64,000 nt of DNA from Acidovorax sp. FHTAMBA (lineage in GTDB: Bacteria; Pseudomonadota; Gammaproteobacteria; Burkholderiales; Burkholderiaceae_C): positions 4,652,501-4,716,500 of the forward strand of contig NZ_CP152407.1 in NCBI RefSeq assembly GCF_038958875.1, in the 5' to 3' direction. The notes beneath the pieces were generated by a model. That model saw only the letters and a program-made list of their open reading frames with translations. It was not told where the DNA came from and ran no database searches. Positions 1 through 8,832 of the stretch are shown one piece after another. Both the position numbers and the translations under genes were made by a program. Position 1 is the first letter of the stretch. Each line of letters begins with the position of its first letter.

Positions 1-12
1 TCCCCTTGCGCG

Positions 13-817
13 TCAAACCCGCCCCATCGCAAAGCCTTTTGCGATGTAGTGGCGAACAAACCAGATCACGATGGCGCCCGGCACGATGGTCAGCACCCCA
101 GCTGCAGCCAGGGTCGCCCAGTCCATGCCGGATGCGCTGACGGTGCGCGTCATCGTCGCGACGATGGGCTTGGCGTTCACGCTCGTCAGGGTGCGCGCCA
201 GCAGCAATTCGACCCAGCTGAACATGAAGCAAAAGAACGCCGCCACACCAACGCCCGCCTTGATGAGGGGCAGAAAAATCTTGATGAAGAATCGCGGAAA
301 GCTGTAGCCATCGATGTAGGCGGTCTCGTCGATCTCGCGCGGAATGCCGCTCATGAAACCTTCCAGAATCCACACCGCCAGCGGCACGTTGAACAAGAGG
401 TGCGCCAGTGCCACGGCAATGTGCGTATCCATCAGCCCCACCGTGGTGTAAAGCTGGAAGAACGGCAGCAGGAACACGGCCGGCGGCGTCATGCGGTTGG
501 TCAGCAGCCAGAAGAACACATGCTTGTCGCCGAGGAACTGGTAGCGGCTGAATGCATAGGCCGCGGGCAGCGCCACGGTGAGCGAAATCACCGTGTTGAT
601 GGCCACATAGATCAGGCTGTTGATGTACCCCGAATACCAGGACTCATCGGTAAAGATGGTCTTGTAGTTGTCCCACGTGAAGTGCTGGGGGAAGAACGTG
701 AAGGTCGAGAGGATTTCTTCGTTGGTCTTGAAGCTCATGTTGACCATCCAGTAGATGGGCAACACGGCAAAGATCAGATAGGCGACGAGGAAGATCGACC
801 GCTTGTGGAAGCGTTTT

Positions 818-825
<8 letters not shown>
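13..825 (-). CDS. glpQ: Glycerol-type ABC transporter permease (GlpQ-like, MalG family)
   Basis: This 270-residue inner-membrane permease has about six hydrophobic segments. It carries the cytoplasmic EAA loop of MalG-type permeases near residues 165-190 (ETAYIDGYSFPRFF), which contacts the ATPases. Its start overlaps the end of the preceding permease by 8 bp (ATGAATGA), so the two are probably translationally coupled. The glycerol assignment is inferred from context: two ATPases, two permeases, a divergent DeoR-type GlpR and glycerol kinase match the gene set of the rhizobial GlpSTPQV glycerol importer. The periplasmic binding protein (GlpV) should follow just beyond the left edge of the window. 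A maltose- or glycerol-phosphate-type sugar permease is the alternative. Confidence 0.85.
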
Positions 826-1714
<889 letters not shown>

Positions 1715-1786
1715 GTTCGTTCTCCACAAAGTGGCGATTCACCGACGGCATCTGCACCAAGCATGGTGGCATCGCGGAGACGCCCA

Positions 1787-1855
1787 GCAAGGGCCGCCCC
1801 GCAGCAAAGGGCGTCGTCCCCCTTCCGGGGGGAAGCCGCGGAGCGGCTCAGGGGG
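1787..1855 (-). repeat. R2 dispersed 3'-end repeat, copy 1
   Basis: Read on the minus strand, it begins with CCCCCTGAGC 7 bases after the stop of glpT. It continues with a small GC hairpin, a CCCCC/GGGGG-flanked second hairpin, and the block GGGGCGGCCCTTGC. Four more copies of the same order occur in the window. Confidence 0.75.
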
Positions 1856-1862
1856 TAGTCCA

Positions 1863-2939
1863 TCACGCCAGGAGCTCCTCGTTTTGATAGAAGCAGGTGT
1901 GCTCACCGAGCACCTGCAGCCACACCGCATCCCCCGCCGACGGGAGCCGCGTTTCAGGGCTGAACCGCGCCTTGAGCGTGTGCTCACCCACCTTGGCGGT
2001 CAGCATGAGGTAGGTGCCGATGTCCTGCACCTGCGCCACCGTGCAAGGCAGTGCACCTGCCTGTTCGGGCTGCGCCAGCGCCAGGTATTCGGGCCGTATG
2101 CCCACCTGGAGCGCTCCGCCAGGCAAGCTCCGCCCAGCCGGTTGCGCCAGCCGCTGCCCCGCCACCGACAGGGTGGCTCCCTCAGACTGTGCCGGCAGGA
2201 AGTTCATACCCGGGGATCCGATGAAGTGGCCCACAAACACGTGCGCAGGCCGCTCGAACAGCGCATCGGCCGAACCTACCTGCACAGCGCGACCGCGCGT
2301 CATCACCACCACCTGGTCGGCAAAGGTCAGGGCCTCCACCTGGTCGTGCGTCACATAAATCAGCGTGAGCTTGAGCTCGTGGTGGATCTGCTTGAGCTTG
2401 CGCCGCAGTTGCCACTTGAGGTGCGGGTCGATCACCGTGAGCGGCTCGTCGAACAGCACGGCCGCCACGTCGGAACGCACTAGGCCCCGGCCCAGCGATA
2501 TCTTCTGCTTCTGGTCGGCCGACAGGCCCGCCGCACGCAGATTGAGCTGGTGGCTCATCTCCAGCATCTCGGCAATCACGCCCACGCGTTCCTTGATCTG
2601 CGCTTCGGGCACCTTGCGGTTCTTCAGCGGGAACGCCAGGTTCTCGGCCACCGTCATGGTGTCGTAGATCACGGGGAACTGAAACACCTGCGCAATGTTG
2701 CGCTCCTGCGGGCTGGCACGCGTCACGTCGCGGCCATCGAACAGCACCTTGCCGTGCGACGGCACCAGCAGGCCCGACATGATGTTGAGCATGGTCGTCT
2801 TGCCGCAGCCCGAGGGCCCGAGCAGCGCATAGGCGCCGCCATCCTCGAACTCCATCTTCAGGGGCAGCAGCGCGTAGTCGCTGTCCTGCTGCGGGTTGGG
2901 CTTGTACGAATGCGCCAGGTCCAGACTGATGCGGGCCAT
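1863..2939 (-). CDS. glpT: Glycerol-type ABC transporter ATP-binding protein (GlpT-like)
   Basis: This 358-residue ABC ATPase has Walker A GPSGCGKTT (41-49), Walker B with Glu165 and switch His198 (VTHDQ). The C-terminal third is the OB-like domain typical of MalK/UgpC-type subunits. The signature motif is degenerate: LSADQ (139-143) instead of LSGGQ. It starts at the ATG at 2939, preceded by AAGGAGG, one base after the stop of glpS; longer frames upstream lie inside glpS and are rejected. It is likely to form a heterodimer with GlpS. Confidence 0.87.
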   Translation of the reverse strand: MARISLDLAHSYKPNPQQDSDYALLPLKMEFEDGGAYALLGPSGCGKTTMLNIMSGLLVPSHGKVLFDGRDVTRASPQERNIAQVFQFPVIYDTMTVAENLAFPLKNRKVPEAQIKERVGVIAEMLEMSHQLNLRAAGLSADQKQKISLGRGLVRSDVAAVLFDEPLTVIDPHLKWQLRRKLKQIHHELKLTLIYVTHDQVEALTFADQVVVMTRGRAVQVGSADALFERPAHVFVGHFIGSPGMNFLPAQSEGATLSVAGQRLAQPAGRSLPGGALQVGIRPEYLALAQPEQAGALPCTVAQVQDIGTYLMLTAKVGEHTLKARFSPETRLPSAGDAVWLQVLGEHTCFYQNEELLA

Positions 2940-2940
2940 G

Positions 2941-4032
2941 TCAGCGCCCTCCTTGTGCAGTGACGGGCCGCGCGGGCGCCCAGGCCAGTCGGCCATCCGC
3001 GCCAAACACATAGGCCTGCGCCGGGTCCAGGTGCAGCGTGATGGGCGTGCCCAGTTCAAAGTAGTGCACGCCGGTCAGCTGCGCCACCAGGTCGCCCCAG
3101 GGCGTGGCCGCGTGCACAAAGGTGTCGGAGCCCGAAATTTCGGCCAGCTCTACCACTCCAGCCACGCTGATGTCGCCCGGGCGGGCCGCCACGCGCAACG
3201 CACTGGCGCGCACACCCACCGTGAGCCCGGCCGCAGTGGCCACACCTTGCGGCAGATGCAGGGCCAGCTCCGCACCACCCTCCAGGCGCACGCCGCCCGG
3301 GGCGGCAGACGCGGCGATGAGGTTCATCGGCGGGTCGCTGAAAGCCCGCGCCACGCGCAGTGAATTGGGCGCATGGAACACCTCGGCCGTGGGGCCGTAT
3401 TGCAGCAACTGGCCTTCGTCGAGCACAGCGGTGTAGCCGCCCAGCAGCAGGGCCTCGCCCGGCTCGGTGGTGGCATACACCACGGTGGAGTGGCCCGCAG
3501 CAAACAGCTGGGTCAGCTCTTCGCGCAGTTCTTCGCGCAGCTTGTAGTCCAGATTCACCAGGGGTTCGTCCAGCAGCATCAGCGGCGCACCCTTGGCCAG
3601 GGCGCGGGCCAGCGCCACGCGCTGCTGCTGCCCGCCAGAGAGTTCCGCCGGATAGCGGTCCAGAAACATGTCGATGTGCAAACGGCTGGCAATCTCGCGC
3701 ACCCGGGCGTCGATGTTCTTTTCGCCGCGCAGCTTCAGGGGCGACGCGATGTTGGCAGCCACCTTCATCGATGGGTAGTTGATGAACTGCTGGTACACCA
3801 TGGCCACATTGCGCTCGCGCACAGGCATGCCGGTCACATCCACGCCATCGACCTTGACGGTGCCCGACGTGGGCGCATCCAGCCCGGCCATGATGCGCAT
3901 CAGGCTGGTCTTGCCCGCCTGCGTGGCCCCCAGCAGCACCGTGACGGCGCCGCCCTGGAGCGCCAGGCTCATGTCATACAGCCAGGTCTGCGCCCCCACC
4001 CTCTTGCTGATGCTGTCCAATGCCAGCTGCAT
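2941..4032 (-). CDS. glpS: Glycerol-type ABC transporter ATP-binding protein (GlpS-like)
   Basis: This 363-residue ABC ATPase is the first gene of the leftward transport operon. It has Walker A GATQAGKT (35-42), a canonical LSGGQ signature (131-135) and Walker B Glu156. The switch His is replaced: YATTEP has Thr189 where GlpT has His198. The C-terminal half is a regulatory OB-like domain. The start is the ATG at 4032 (MQLALDSI), preceded by AAAGG; the longer open frame to 4371 runs through the AT-rich promoter region and glpR and is spurious. Confidence 0.87.
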   Translation of the reverse strand: MQLALDSISKRVGAQTWLYDMSLALQGGAVTVLLGATQAGKTSLMRIMAGLDAPTSGTVKVDGVDVTGMPVRERNVAMVYQQFINYPSMKVAANIASPLKLRGEKNIDARVREIASRLHIDMFLDRYPAELSGGQQQRVALARALAKGAPLMLLDEPLVNLDYKLREELREELTQLFAAGHSTVVYATTEPGEALLLGGYTAVLDEGQLLQYGPTAEVFHAPNSLRVARAFSDPPMNLIAASAAPGGVRLEGGAELALHLPQGVATAAGLTVGVRASALRVAARPGDISVAGVVELAEISGSDTFVHAATPWGDLVAQLTGVHYFELGTPITLHLDPAQAYVFGADGRLAWAPARPVTAQGGR

Positions 4033-4110
4033 CACGCTTGCCTTTCTTTGTCGCCCGAAGGCCTTATGAACGGAGTTCCGCCCCCGGCAAACACGGTTGC
4101 CACTCTCTTT

Positions 4111-4190
4111 TCGATTTCGTTCATTTTTGTTCTTTTTTGATCGTATTGAATCAAGGTTTACCCTTAACAAGTTCTTTTTTGTTCGATTTA
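4111..4190. promoter_or_regulatory. Candidate GlpR operator: helically phased GTTC direct repeats
   Basis: This is the most AT-rich stretch of the glp region, between divergent glpS and glpR. Tetramers GTTC, GTTC and GATC begin at 4119, 4129 and 4139, and GTTC again at 4171 and 4181, each embedded in T-runs and spaced exactly 10 bp. The repeat unit resembles the TTCG-rich half-sites of DeoR/GlpR-family operators. The layout suggests that GlpR binds one face of the helix and controls both directions. Confidence 0.5.
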
Positions 4191-4222
4191 AAGTCGCTGT
4201 ACCCCCTAGCCAATTAATACGC

Positions 4223-4987
4223 GTGAATACGAATCCCCGACAACTGCTGCTTCTTGAAGAAGTCCGCGCGCGCAAATCCGCCACGGTGGAGCAACTGGCA
4301 GACACCCTGGGCGTGACGCTGCAGACCGTGCGCCGTGACGTGCAGCGCCTGGCAGAGTCGGGCCTGCTCACGCGCTTTCATGGCGGCGTGCGCGTGCACA
4401 GCTCCACGGTGGAAAACCTGGCGCACACCCAGCGCGAAACCCTGCACGCCGAAGGCAAGGCGCGCATTGCACGCGCCGTGGCGCAGCAGGTGCCCAATGG
4501 CTGCTCGCTGATCCTCAACATCGGCACCACCACCGAGGCCATTGCCAAGGCCCTGCTGCACCACCGGGGCCTGCGCGTGATCACCAACAACCTGAACGTG
4601 GCCGCCATCTTGTGCGGCAACCCCGACTGCGAGGTGATCGTGGCCGGCGGCGTGGTACGCGCCCGCGACCGCGGCATCGTGGGCGAGGCGGCGGTGGACT
4701 TCATCCGCCAGTTCAGGGTGGACATCGCGCTCATCGGCATCTCGGGCATCGAACCCGATGGCTCGCTGCGCGACTTCGACTACCGCGAAGTGAAGGTGGC
4801 GCAAACCATCATCGAGCACGCGCGCGAGGTGTGGCTTGCGGCTGACCACAGCAAGTTCAACAGGCCGGCCATGGTGCAGCTGGCCACACTGGCGCAGATC
4901 GATCGCCTCTTCACCGACGCGCCGCCGCCAGAGCCGTTTCCAGCGCTGCTGCAGGATGCCGAGGTGATCTGCACTGTCGCCGCATGA
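4223..4987 (+). CDS. glpR: DeoR-family glycerol-3-phosphate regulon repressor GlpR
   Basis: This 254-residue protein has an N-terminal DeoR winged helix (about residues 20-43, ATVEQLADTLGVTLQTVRRD) followed by a DeoRC sugar-phosphate-binding domain (NIGTTTEAIAKAL, AADHSKFNRPA). The length fits GlpR (about 252 in E. coli). The GTG at 4223 is preferred because it places the helix-turn-helix at the usual distance; the open frame upstream lies in the AT-rich operator region. The predicted ligand is glycerol-3-phosphate, and the targets are its own promoter and glpS. glpK follows in the same orientation after an R2 repeat. Confidence 0.88.
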   Translation: MNTNPRQLLLLEEVRARKSATVEQLADTLGVTLQTVRRDVQRLAESGLLTRFHGGVRVHSSTVENLAHTQRETLHAEGKARIARAVAQQVPNGCSLILNIGTTTEAIAKALLHHRGLRVITNNLNVAAILCGNPDCEVIVAGGVVRARDRGIVGEAAVDFIRQFRVDIALIGISGIEPDGSLRDFDYREVKVAQTIIEHAREVWLAADHSKFNRPAMVQLATLAQIDRLFTDAPPPEPFPALLQDAEVICTVAA

Positions 4988-4997
4988 CCGAGGACAA

Positions 4998-5105
4998 CCC
5001 CCTGAGGCGCTTTGCGCCTTCCCCCTTCTCTCGAATTGCGATGCAATTCGGGAAGGGGGACGCCGCCAGCGCGGCGGGGCGGCCCTTGCGCGGCGGCCGC
5101 TGGCC
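4998..5105 (+). repeat. R2 dispersed 3'-end repeat, copy 2
   Basis: It begins with CCCCCTGAGG 10 bases after the glpR stop. It contains a GGCGC/GCGCC hairpin and a longer stem (CCCCCTTC pairing with GAAGGGGG around a CGAATTGC/GCAATTCG inner stem), then GGGGCGGCCCTTGCGCGG. Orientation matches glpR. Confidence 0.8.
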
Positions 5106-5178
5106 TCGGCTGCGCGCTTTCATTGGCCGGCCGTCCGAATCAGGGCCCAACCGCATCGCCTGACATACCCTTTCTTCT

Positions 5179-6672
5179 ATGACCTACCTGCTCGCACTCG
5201 ACCAAGGCACCTCCAGCTCCCGCAGCATCGTTTTTGACGAAGGCGGCCACATCGTGGCGCAGGCCCAGCTGGAGCTGCCACAGATCTACCCCCAGCCCGG
5301 CTGGGTGGAGCACGACCCGCTGGAGATCTGGCGCACCCAGCTGGCCACCGCACGCGATGCGCTGGCCAAGGCAGGCATTGCGGCCAGCGCGGTACGCGCC
5401 GTGGGCATCACCAACCAGCGCGAGACCACCGTGCTGTGGAACCGCCACACCGGCCAGCCCGTGCACCACGCCATCGTGTGGCAAGACCGGCGCGCCGAGC
5501 CTGCCTGCGCCCAGCTGCGCGAACAAGGCCATGCCGCCGCCATCCAGGCCAAGACCGGCCTGCTGGTGGATGCCTACTTCTCGGGCACCAAGCTGCAGTG
5601 GATGCTGGACCACGTTCCCGGCGCGCGCGATGCCGCCGAGCGCGGCGAGCTCGCCTTTGGCACGGTGGACAGCTGGCTGATGTGGAAGCTCACCCACGGC
5701 AAAGTGCACGTGACGGACGTGAGCAACGCCTCGCGCACCATGCTGTTCAATGTGCACACCAACCAGTGGGACGACGAGCTGCTGGCGCTGCTGCGCATTC
5801 CCAAGGCGCTGATGCCCGAGGTGCTGCCGTCCAGCGCCCACTTTGGCGACATCGCGGCCGATCTGCTCGGCCACGGCATCCGCATCGGCGGGGTGGCGGG
5901 CGACCAGCAGAGCGCGCTGTTCGGCCAGGCCTGCTTCACGGCGGGCATGGCCAAGAACACCTACGGCACGGGCTGCTTCATGCTGATGCACACGGGCGGC
6001 ACGTTCCAGACTTCGCAAAACGGCCTGCTCACCACCAGCGCGGCGCAGGCCACGGCGCAGCCGGAGTTCGCCATGGAAGGCAGCGTCTTTGTGGGCGGCG
6101 CCGTGGTGCAGTGGCTGCGCGACGGCCTGCGCGCCATCTCCACCAGCAGCGAGGTCGAGTCGCTCGCGCAAAGCGTGCCCGACTCGGGCGGCGTGATGAT
6201 GGTGCCCGCCTTCACCGGCCTGGGCGCCCCGTACTGGAAACCCGACTCGCGCGGCACCATCACCGGCCTCACACGCGGCACTACGCTGGGCCACATCGCC
6301 CGTGCGGCGCTGGAGAGCATTGCCTACCAGAGCGCCGCCCTGCTGCTGGCCATGAGCCGCGATGCCGTGGCCGCCGGTGGGGCGCCGGTGAGCGAACTGC
6401 GCGTGGACGGCGGTGCCTGCATCAACGATTTGCTGATGCAGTTCCAGGCCGACCTGCTGGGCATCCCGGTGGTGCGGCCTGCGGTCATCGAGACCACGGC
6501 GCTGGGCGCCGCTTATCTTGCGGGGCTGTCGAGCGGCGTGTACCGCAGCACGGATGAACTCTCGAACCTGTGGCGCGCCGACCGCCGCTTTGTGCCCACG
6601 CTCAGCAGCGCGCGTGCGCAGGAGCTGATGGCGAACTGGGAACACGCCGTCCGGCAGACAGTAGCTGAATAG
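5179..6672 (+). CDS. glpK: Glycerol kinase
   Basis: This 497-residue FGGY-family kinase phosphorylates glycerol to sn-glycerol-3-phosphate with ATP in the cytoplasm. The phosphate loop DQGTSSSRS lies near residues 8-16, the substrate region contains WQDRR, and the FGGY signature region [20 protein letters not shown] is intact. The length is standard (about 500). It lies downstream of glpR and opposite the transporter, which is the main evidence that the transporter carries glycerol. The product is also the GlpR inducer in known systems. Confidence 0.96.
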   Translation: MTYLLALDQGTSSSRSIVFDEGGHIVAQAQLELPQIYPQPGWVEHDPLEIWRTQLATARDALAKAGIAASAVRAVGITNQRETTVLWNRHTGQPVHHAIVWQDRRAEPACAQLREQGHAAAIQAKTGLLVDAYFSGTKLQWMLDHVPGARDAAERGELAFGTVDSWLMWKLTHGKVHVTDVSNASRTMLFNVHTNQWDDELLALLRIPKALMPEVLPSSAHFGDIAADLLGHGIRIGGVAGDQQSALFGQACFTAGMAKNTYGTGCFMLMHTGGTFQTSQNGLLTTSAAQATAQPEFAMEGSVFVGGAVVQWLRDGLRAISTSSEVESLAQSVPDSGGVMMVPAFTGLGAPYWKPDSRGTITGLTRGTTLGHIARAALESIAYQSAALLLAMSRDAVAAGGAPVSELRVDGGACINDLLMQFQADLLGIPVVRPAVIETTALGAAYLAGLSSGVYRSTDELSNLWRADRRFVPTLSSARAQELMANWEHAVRQTVAE

Positions 6673-6679
6673 AGTGCAT

Positions 6680-6795
6680 CCCCCTGAGGCGCTGCGCGCC
6701 TTCCCCCCGCTCTCGCATCGCTGCGCGTTGCGGGCGGGGGGACGCTCCCAGCGCCCCTACTTGGGAATGCTGGCGGCCCTTGCGCGGGAGCCCTG
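6680..6795 (+). repeat. R2 dispersed 3'-end repeat, copy 3
   Basis: It starts with CCCCCTGAGG 7 bases after the glpK TAG. A stem of CCCCCCGC with GCGGGGGG follows, then a diverged GGCGGCCCTTGCGCGGG block. It probably serves as the glpK transcription end. Confidence 0.72.
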
Positions 6796-6884
6796 GCTTT
6801 TAGCGCGCCAGTTGCATAGGCCATGGAGAAAATCGCCGGGGTAGCGGCGCTACCATCGGCTTTCCCTTTCTCGCCTGACGCAGC

Positions 6885-7736
6885 ATGACCCCCCCCTCCC
6901 CCGCTTCCTCCGCAGCACACACCACACTCCCCACCATCGCCTTCATCGGCGGCGGCAACATGGCCAGCGCCATCATCGGCGGGCTGATCCGCCAGGGCCA
7001 TCCGGCCAGCCAGATCGAGGTGGTCGAGCCCTACGCCCCCACGCGCGAGGCACTGCTCAAGAACTTTGGAATCACGGCGCAGCCCGAGGCGGGCCCCGCA
7101 CTGCAGCGCGCCAGCATCGTGGTGTGGGCGGTCAAGCCCCAAACCTTCAAGGACGCCGCCGCGCAGGCCAAGGCACACACCCAGCAGGCGCTGCACCTGA
7201 GCGTGGCCGCCGGCATCCGTTCGGACAGCATCGCGCAATGGCTCGGGAGCGAGCGCATTGTGCGCACCATGCCCAACACGCCCGCGCTGGTGGGCAAGGG
7301 CATGAGCGCGATCTATGCCCGCCCGGCGGTGAGCGCGCAGGAACGCACGCAGGTCGAGGCCATCCTGGCCAGCACGGGCGAGTTCCTGTGGGTGGAGACG
7401 GAAAAGCAGCTCGATGCCGTGACGGCGCTGTCGGGCTCCGGCCCGGCCTATGTCTTTTACTTTCTGGAAGCCATGACCCGCGCGGGCGCGGCCATGGGGC
7501 TGACCGGGCAACAGGCGCACCAGCTGGCCGTTGGCACCTTTGTGGGCGCGTCGGAACTGGCGCGCCGCTCTGACGAGTCGCCCGCCGTGCTGCGCGAGCG
7601 CGTCACCTCCAAGGGCGGCACCACCTACGCGGCCCTGCAGTCGATGGAGGCCAGCGGCGTGGCTGCGGCATTTGAGGCCGCGATGCGCGCAGCAGAAAAA
7701 CGCGCCAACGAACTGGGCAATGAGTTCGGCAATTGA
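6885..7736 (+). CDS. proC: Pyrroline-5-carboxylate reductase
   Basis: This 283-residue enzyme performs the NAD(P)H-dependent last step of proline synthesis. The Rossmann loop IAFIGGGNMASAIIGGL sits at about residues 22-38, after a short Pro/Ser/Ala-rich extension, and the C-terminal P5CR signature region (SGSGPAYVFYFLEAM, TSKGGTTYAALQ) is complete. It converges on ubiA, with an R1 repeat at the junction. Confidence 0.95.
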   Translation: MTPPSPASSAAHTTLPTIAFIGGGNMASAIIGGLIRQGHPASQIEVVEPYAPTREALLKNFGITAQPEAGPALQRASIVVWAVKPQTFKDAAAQAKAHTQQALHLSVAAGIRSDSIAQWLGSERIVRTMPNTPALVGKGMSAIYARPAVSAQERTQVEAILASTGEFLWVETEKQLDAVTALSGSGPAYVFYFLEAMTRAGAAMGLTGQQAHQLAVGTFVGASELARRSDESPAVLRERVTSKGGTTYAALQSMEASGVAAAFEAAMRAAEKRANELGNEFGN

Positions 7737-7740
7737 AGCC

Positions 7741-7796
7741 TTTTTGGCCTCCAGCGCTTACCCATCAAGCGCAGGCAGCTATCAATTCGAGAGTAT
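7741..7796. repeat. R1 dispersed palindromic repeat, copy 1
   Basis: Core CAGCGCTTACCCATCAAGCG followed by CAGCTATCAA. It fills the 45-bp gap between convergent proC and ubiA and extends into the last ubiA codons. It may act as a bidirectional terminator. Confidence 0.75.
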
Positions 7797-8669
7797 TGCC
7801 CTCAGCAGGTAGCTGCCCGCAATGCCCGCAAACACCGTGGCGCCCAGCCAGTGGTTGATGCGGAACGCCTTGAAGCAGCCCTCGCGGGTGCGGGTGCGGA
7901 TGAGCGTGAAGTGCCAAACGGCCTGGGCCAGCGCGGCGGCCATCGCTACATAAAATATAGCGCCTAGCGCATATGGGGCAAGCGCTACAGCCCAGATTCC
8001 TATGAAAAGCAGGTAGAAAATCACGATGCCGGCCACATCGAACCGCCCCAGCGTGATGGCCGAGGTCTTGATGCCGATCTTGAGGTCATCGTCGCGGTCC
8101 ACCATGGCGTATTCGGTGTCGTAGGCCAGCACCCAGAACAGGTTACCGAGCCACATCCACCACGCCACGGCGGGCACGCTGCCCTGCACTGCGGCAAACG
8201 CAATCACGATGCCGAAGTTGAACGCAATGCCCAGCACCGCCTGCGGCATGGCAATGATGCGTTTGGTAAAGGGGTAGGCAATGGCCACCAGCACGGCGGG
8301 TACCGACCAGGCGATGGCGGCGGTGTTGGTGGTGAGCACCAGGCCAAACGACACCAGCGCCAGCACCGCCCCCAGGCCCAGCGCCTCCTTCACCGACACC
8401 GCACCGGTGGTGACCGGGCGCTGCGCAGTGCGCTTGACGTGCCTGTCAAAGTCGCGGTCGGCCACGTCGTTCACACAGCACCCGGCGCTGCGCATGAGGA
8501 TGGTGCCCAGCACGAACACCACCAGCAGGTGCCAGCCGGGAAAGCCATCGGCCGCAATCCAGAGCGCGCTGAGCGTGGGCCACAGGCAGACCAGCCAACC
8601 GGCGGGGCGGTCCCAGCGGATGAGATCCAGGTACAGGGCGAAGCGGTGGCGCAGGGAGACGGACGACAT
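7782..8669 (-). CDS. ubiA: 4-hydroxybenzoate polyprenyltransferase UbiA
   Basis: This 295-residue integral membrane prenyltransferase attaches the polyprenyl tail to 4-hydroxybenzoate in ubiquinone synthesis. Both Asp-rich Mg-pyrophosphate sites are present: NDVADRDFD near residue 75 and YAMVDRDDD near residue 197. About eight or nine hydrophobic helices are visible. The start is the ATG at 8669 ([10 protein letters not shown]), which gives the normal family length; a longer frame reads into the promoter of the neighbouring kinase. An R1 repeat is embedded at about residues 222-241 without breaking the frame. Confidence 0.93.
   Translation of the reverse strand: MSSVSLRHRFALYLDLIRWDRPAGWLVCLWPTLSALWIAADGFPGWHLLVVFVLGTILMRSAGCCVNDVADRDFDRHVKRTAQRPVTTGAVSVKEALGLGAVLALVSFGLVLTTNTAAIAWSVPAVLVAIAYPFTKRIIAMPQAVLGIAFNFGIVIAFAAVQGSVPAVAWWMWLGNLFWVLAYDTEYAMVDRDDDLKIGIKTSAITLGRFDVAGIVIFYLLFIGIWAVALAPYALGAIFYVAMAAALAQAVWHFTLIRTRTREGCFKAFRINHWLGATVFAGIAGSYLLRAILSN
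7945..8005. repeat. R1 dispersed repeat, copy 2 (inside ubiA)
   Basis: A degenerate R1 core (AGCGCATATGGGGCAAGCGC followed by TACAGC) with AT-rich flanks unlike the surrounding gene. It encodes roughly residues 222-241 of UbiA in a hydrophobic helix/loop region. Confidence 0.55.
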
Positions 8670-8832
8670 GCAGGTAGATAAAAATGCGGGCAGACAACGA
8701 CCCGCTTCTGCGGGAGCGCACCGAATGTAGCAGCCAGCGCGCCTGCGCCTGCACGGTCTGGCGGGGCGTCGCGCCCAGGCCGCCGCAAACCCGGTAAAGT
8801 CCCCGTTCCCCCAAAACCACGGACTGCAACGC

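Noticed and set aside
5140..6645. 501-residue open frame opposite glpK
   Set aside because: It is Arg/His/Gln/Ala-rich without domains and lies wholly opposite a clear glycerol kinase; high GC content removes stop codons from opposite frames.
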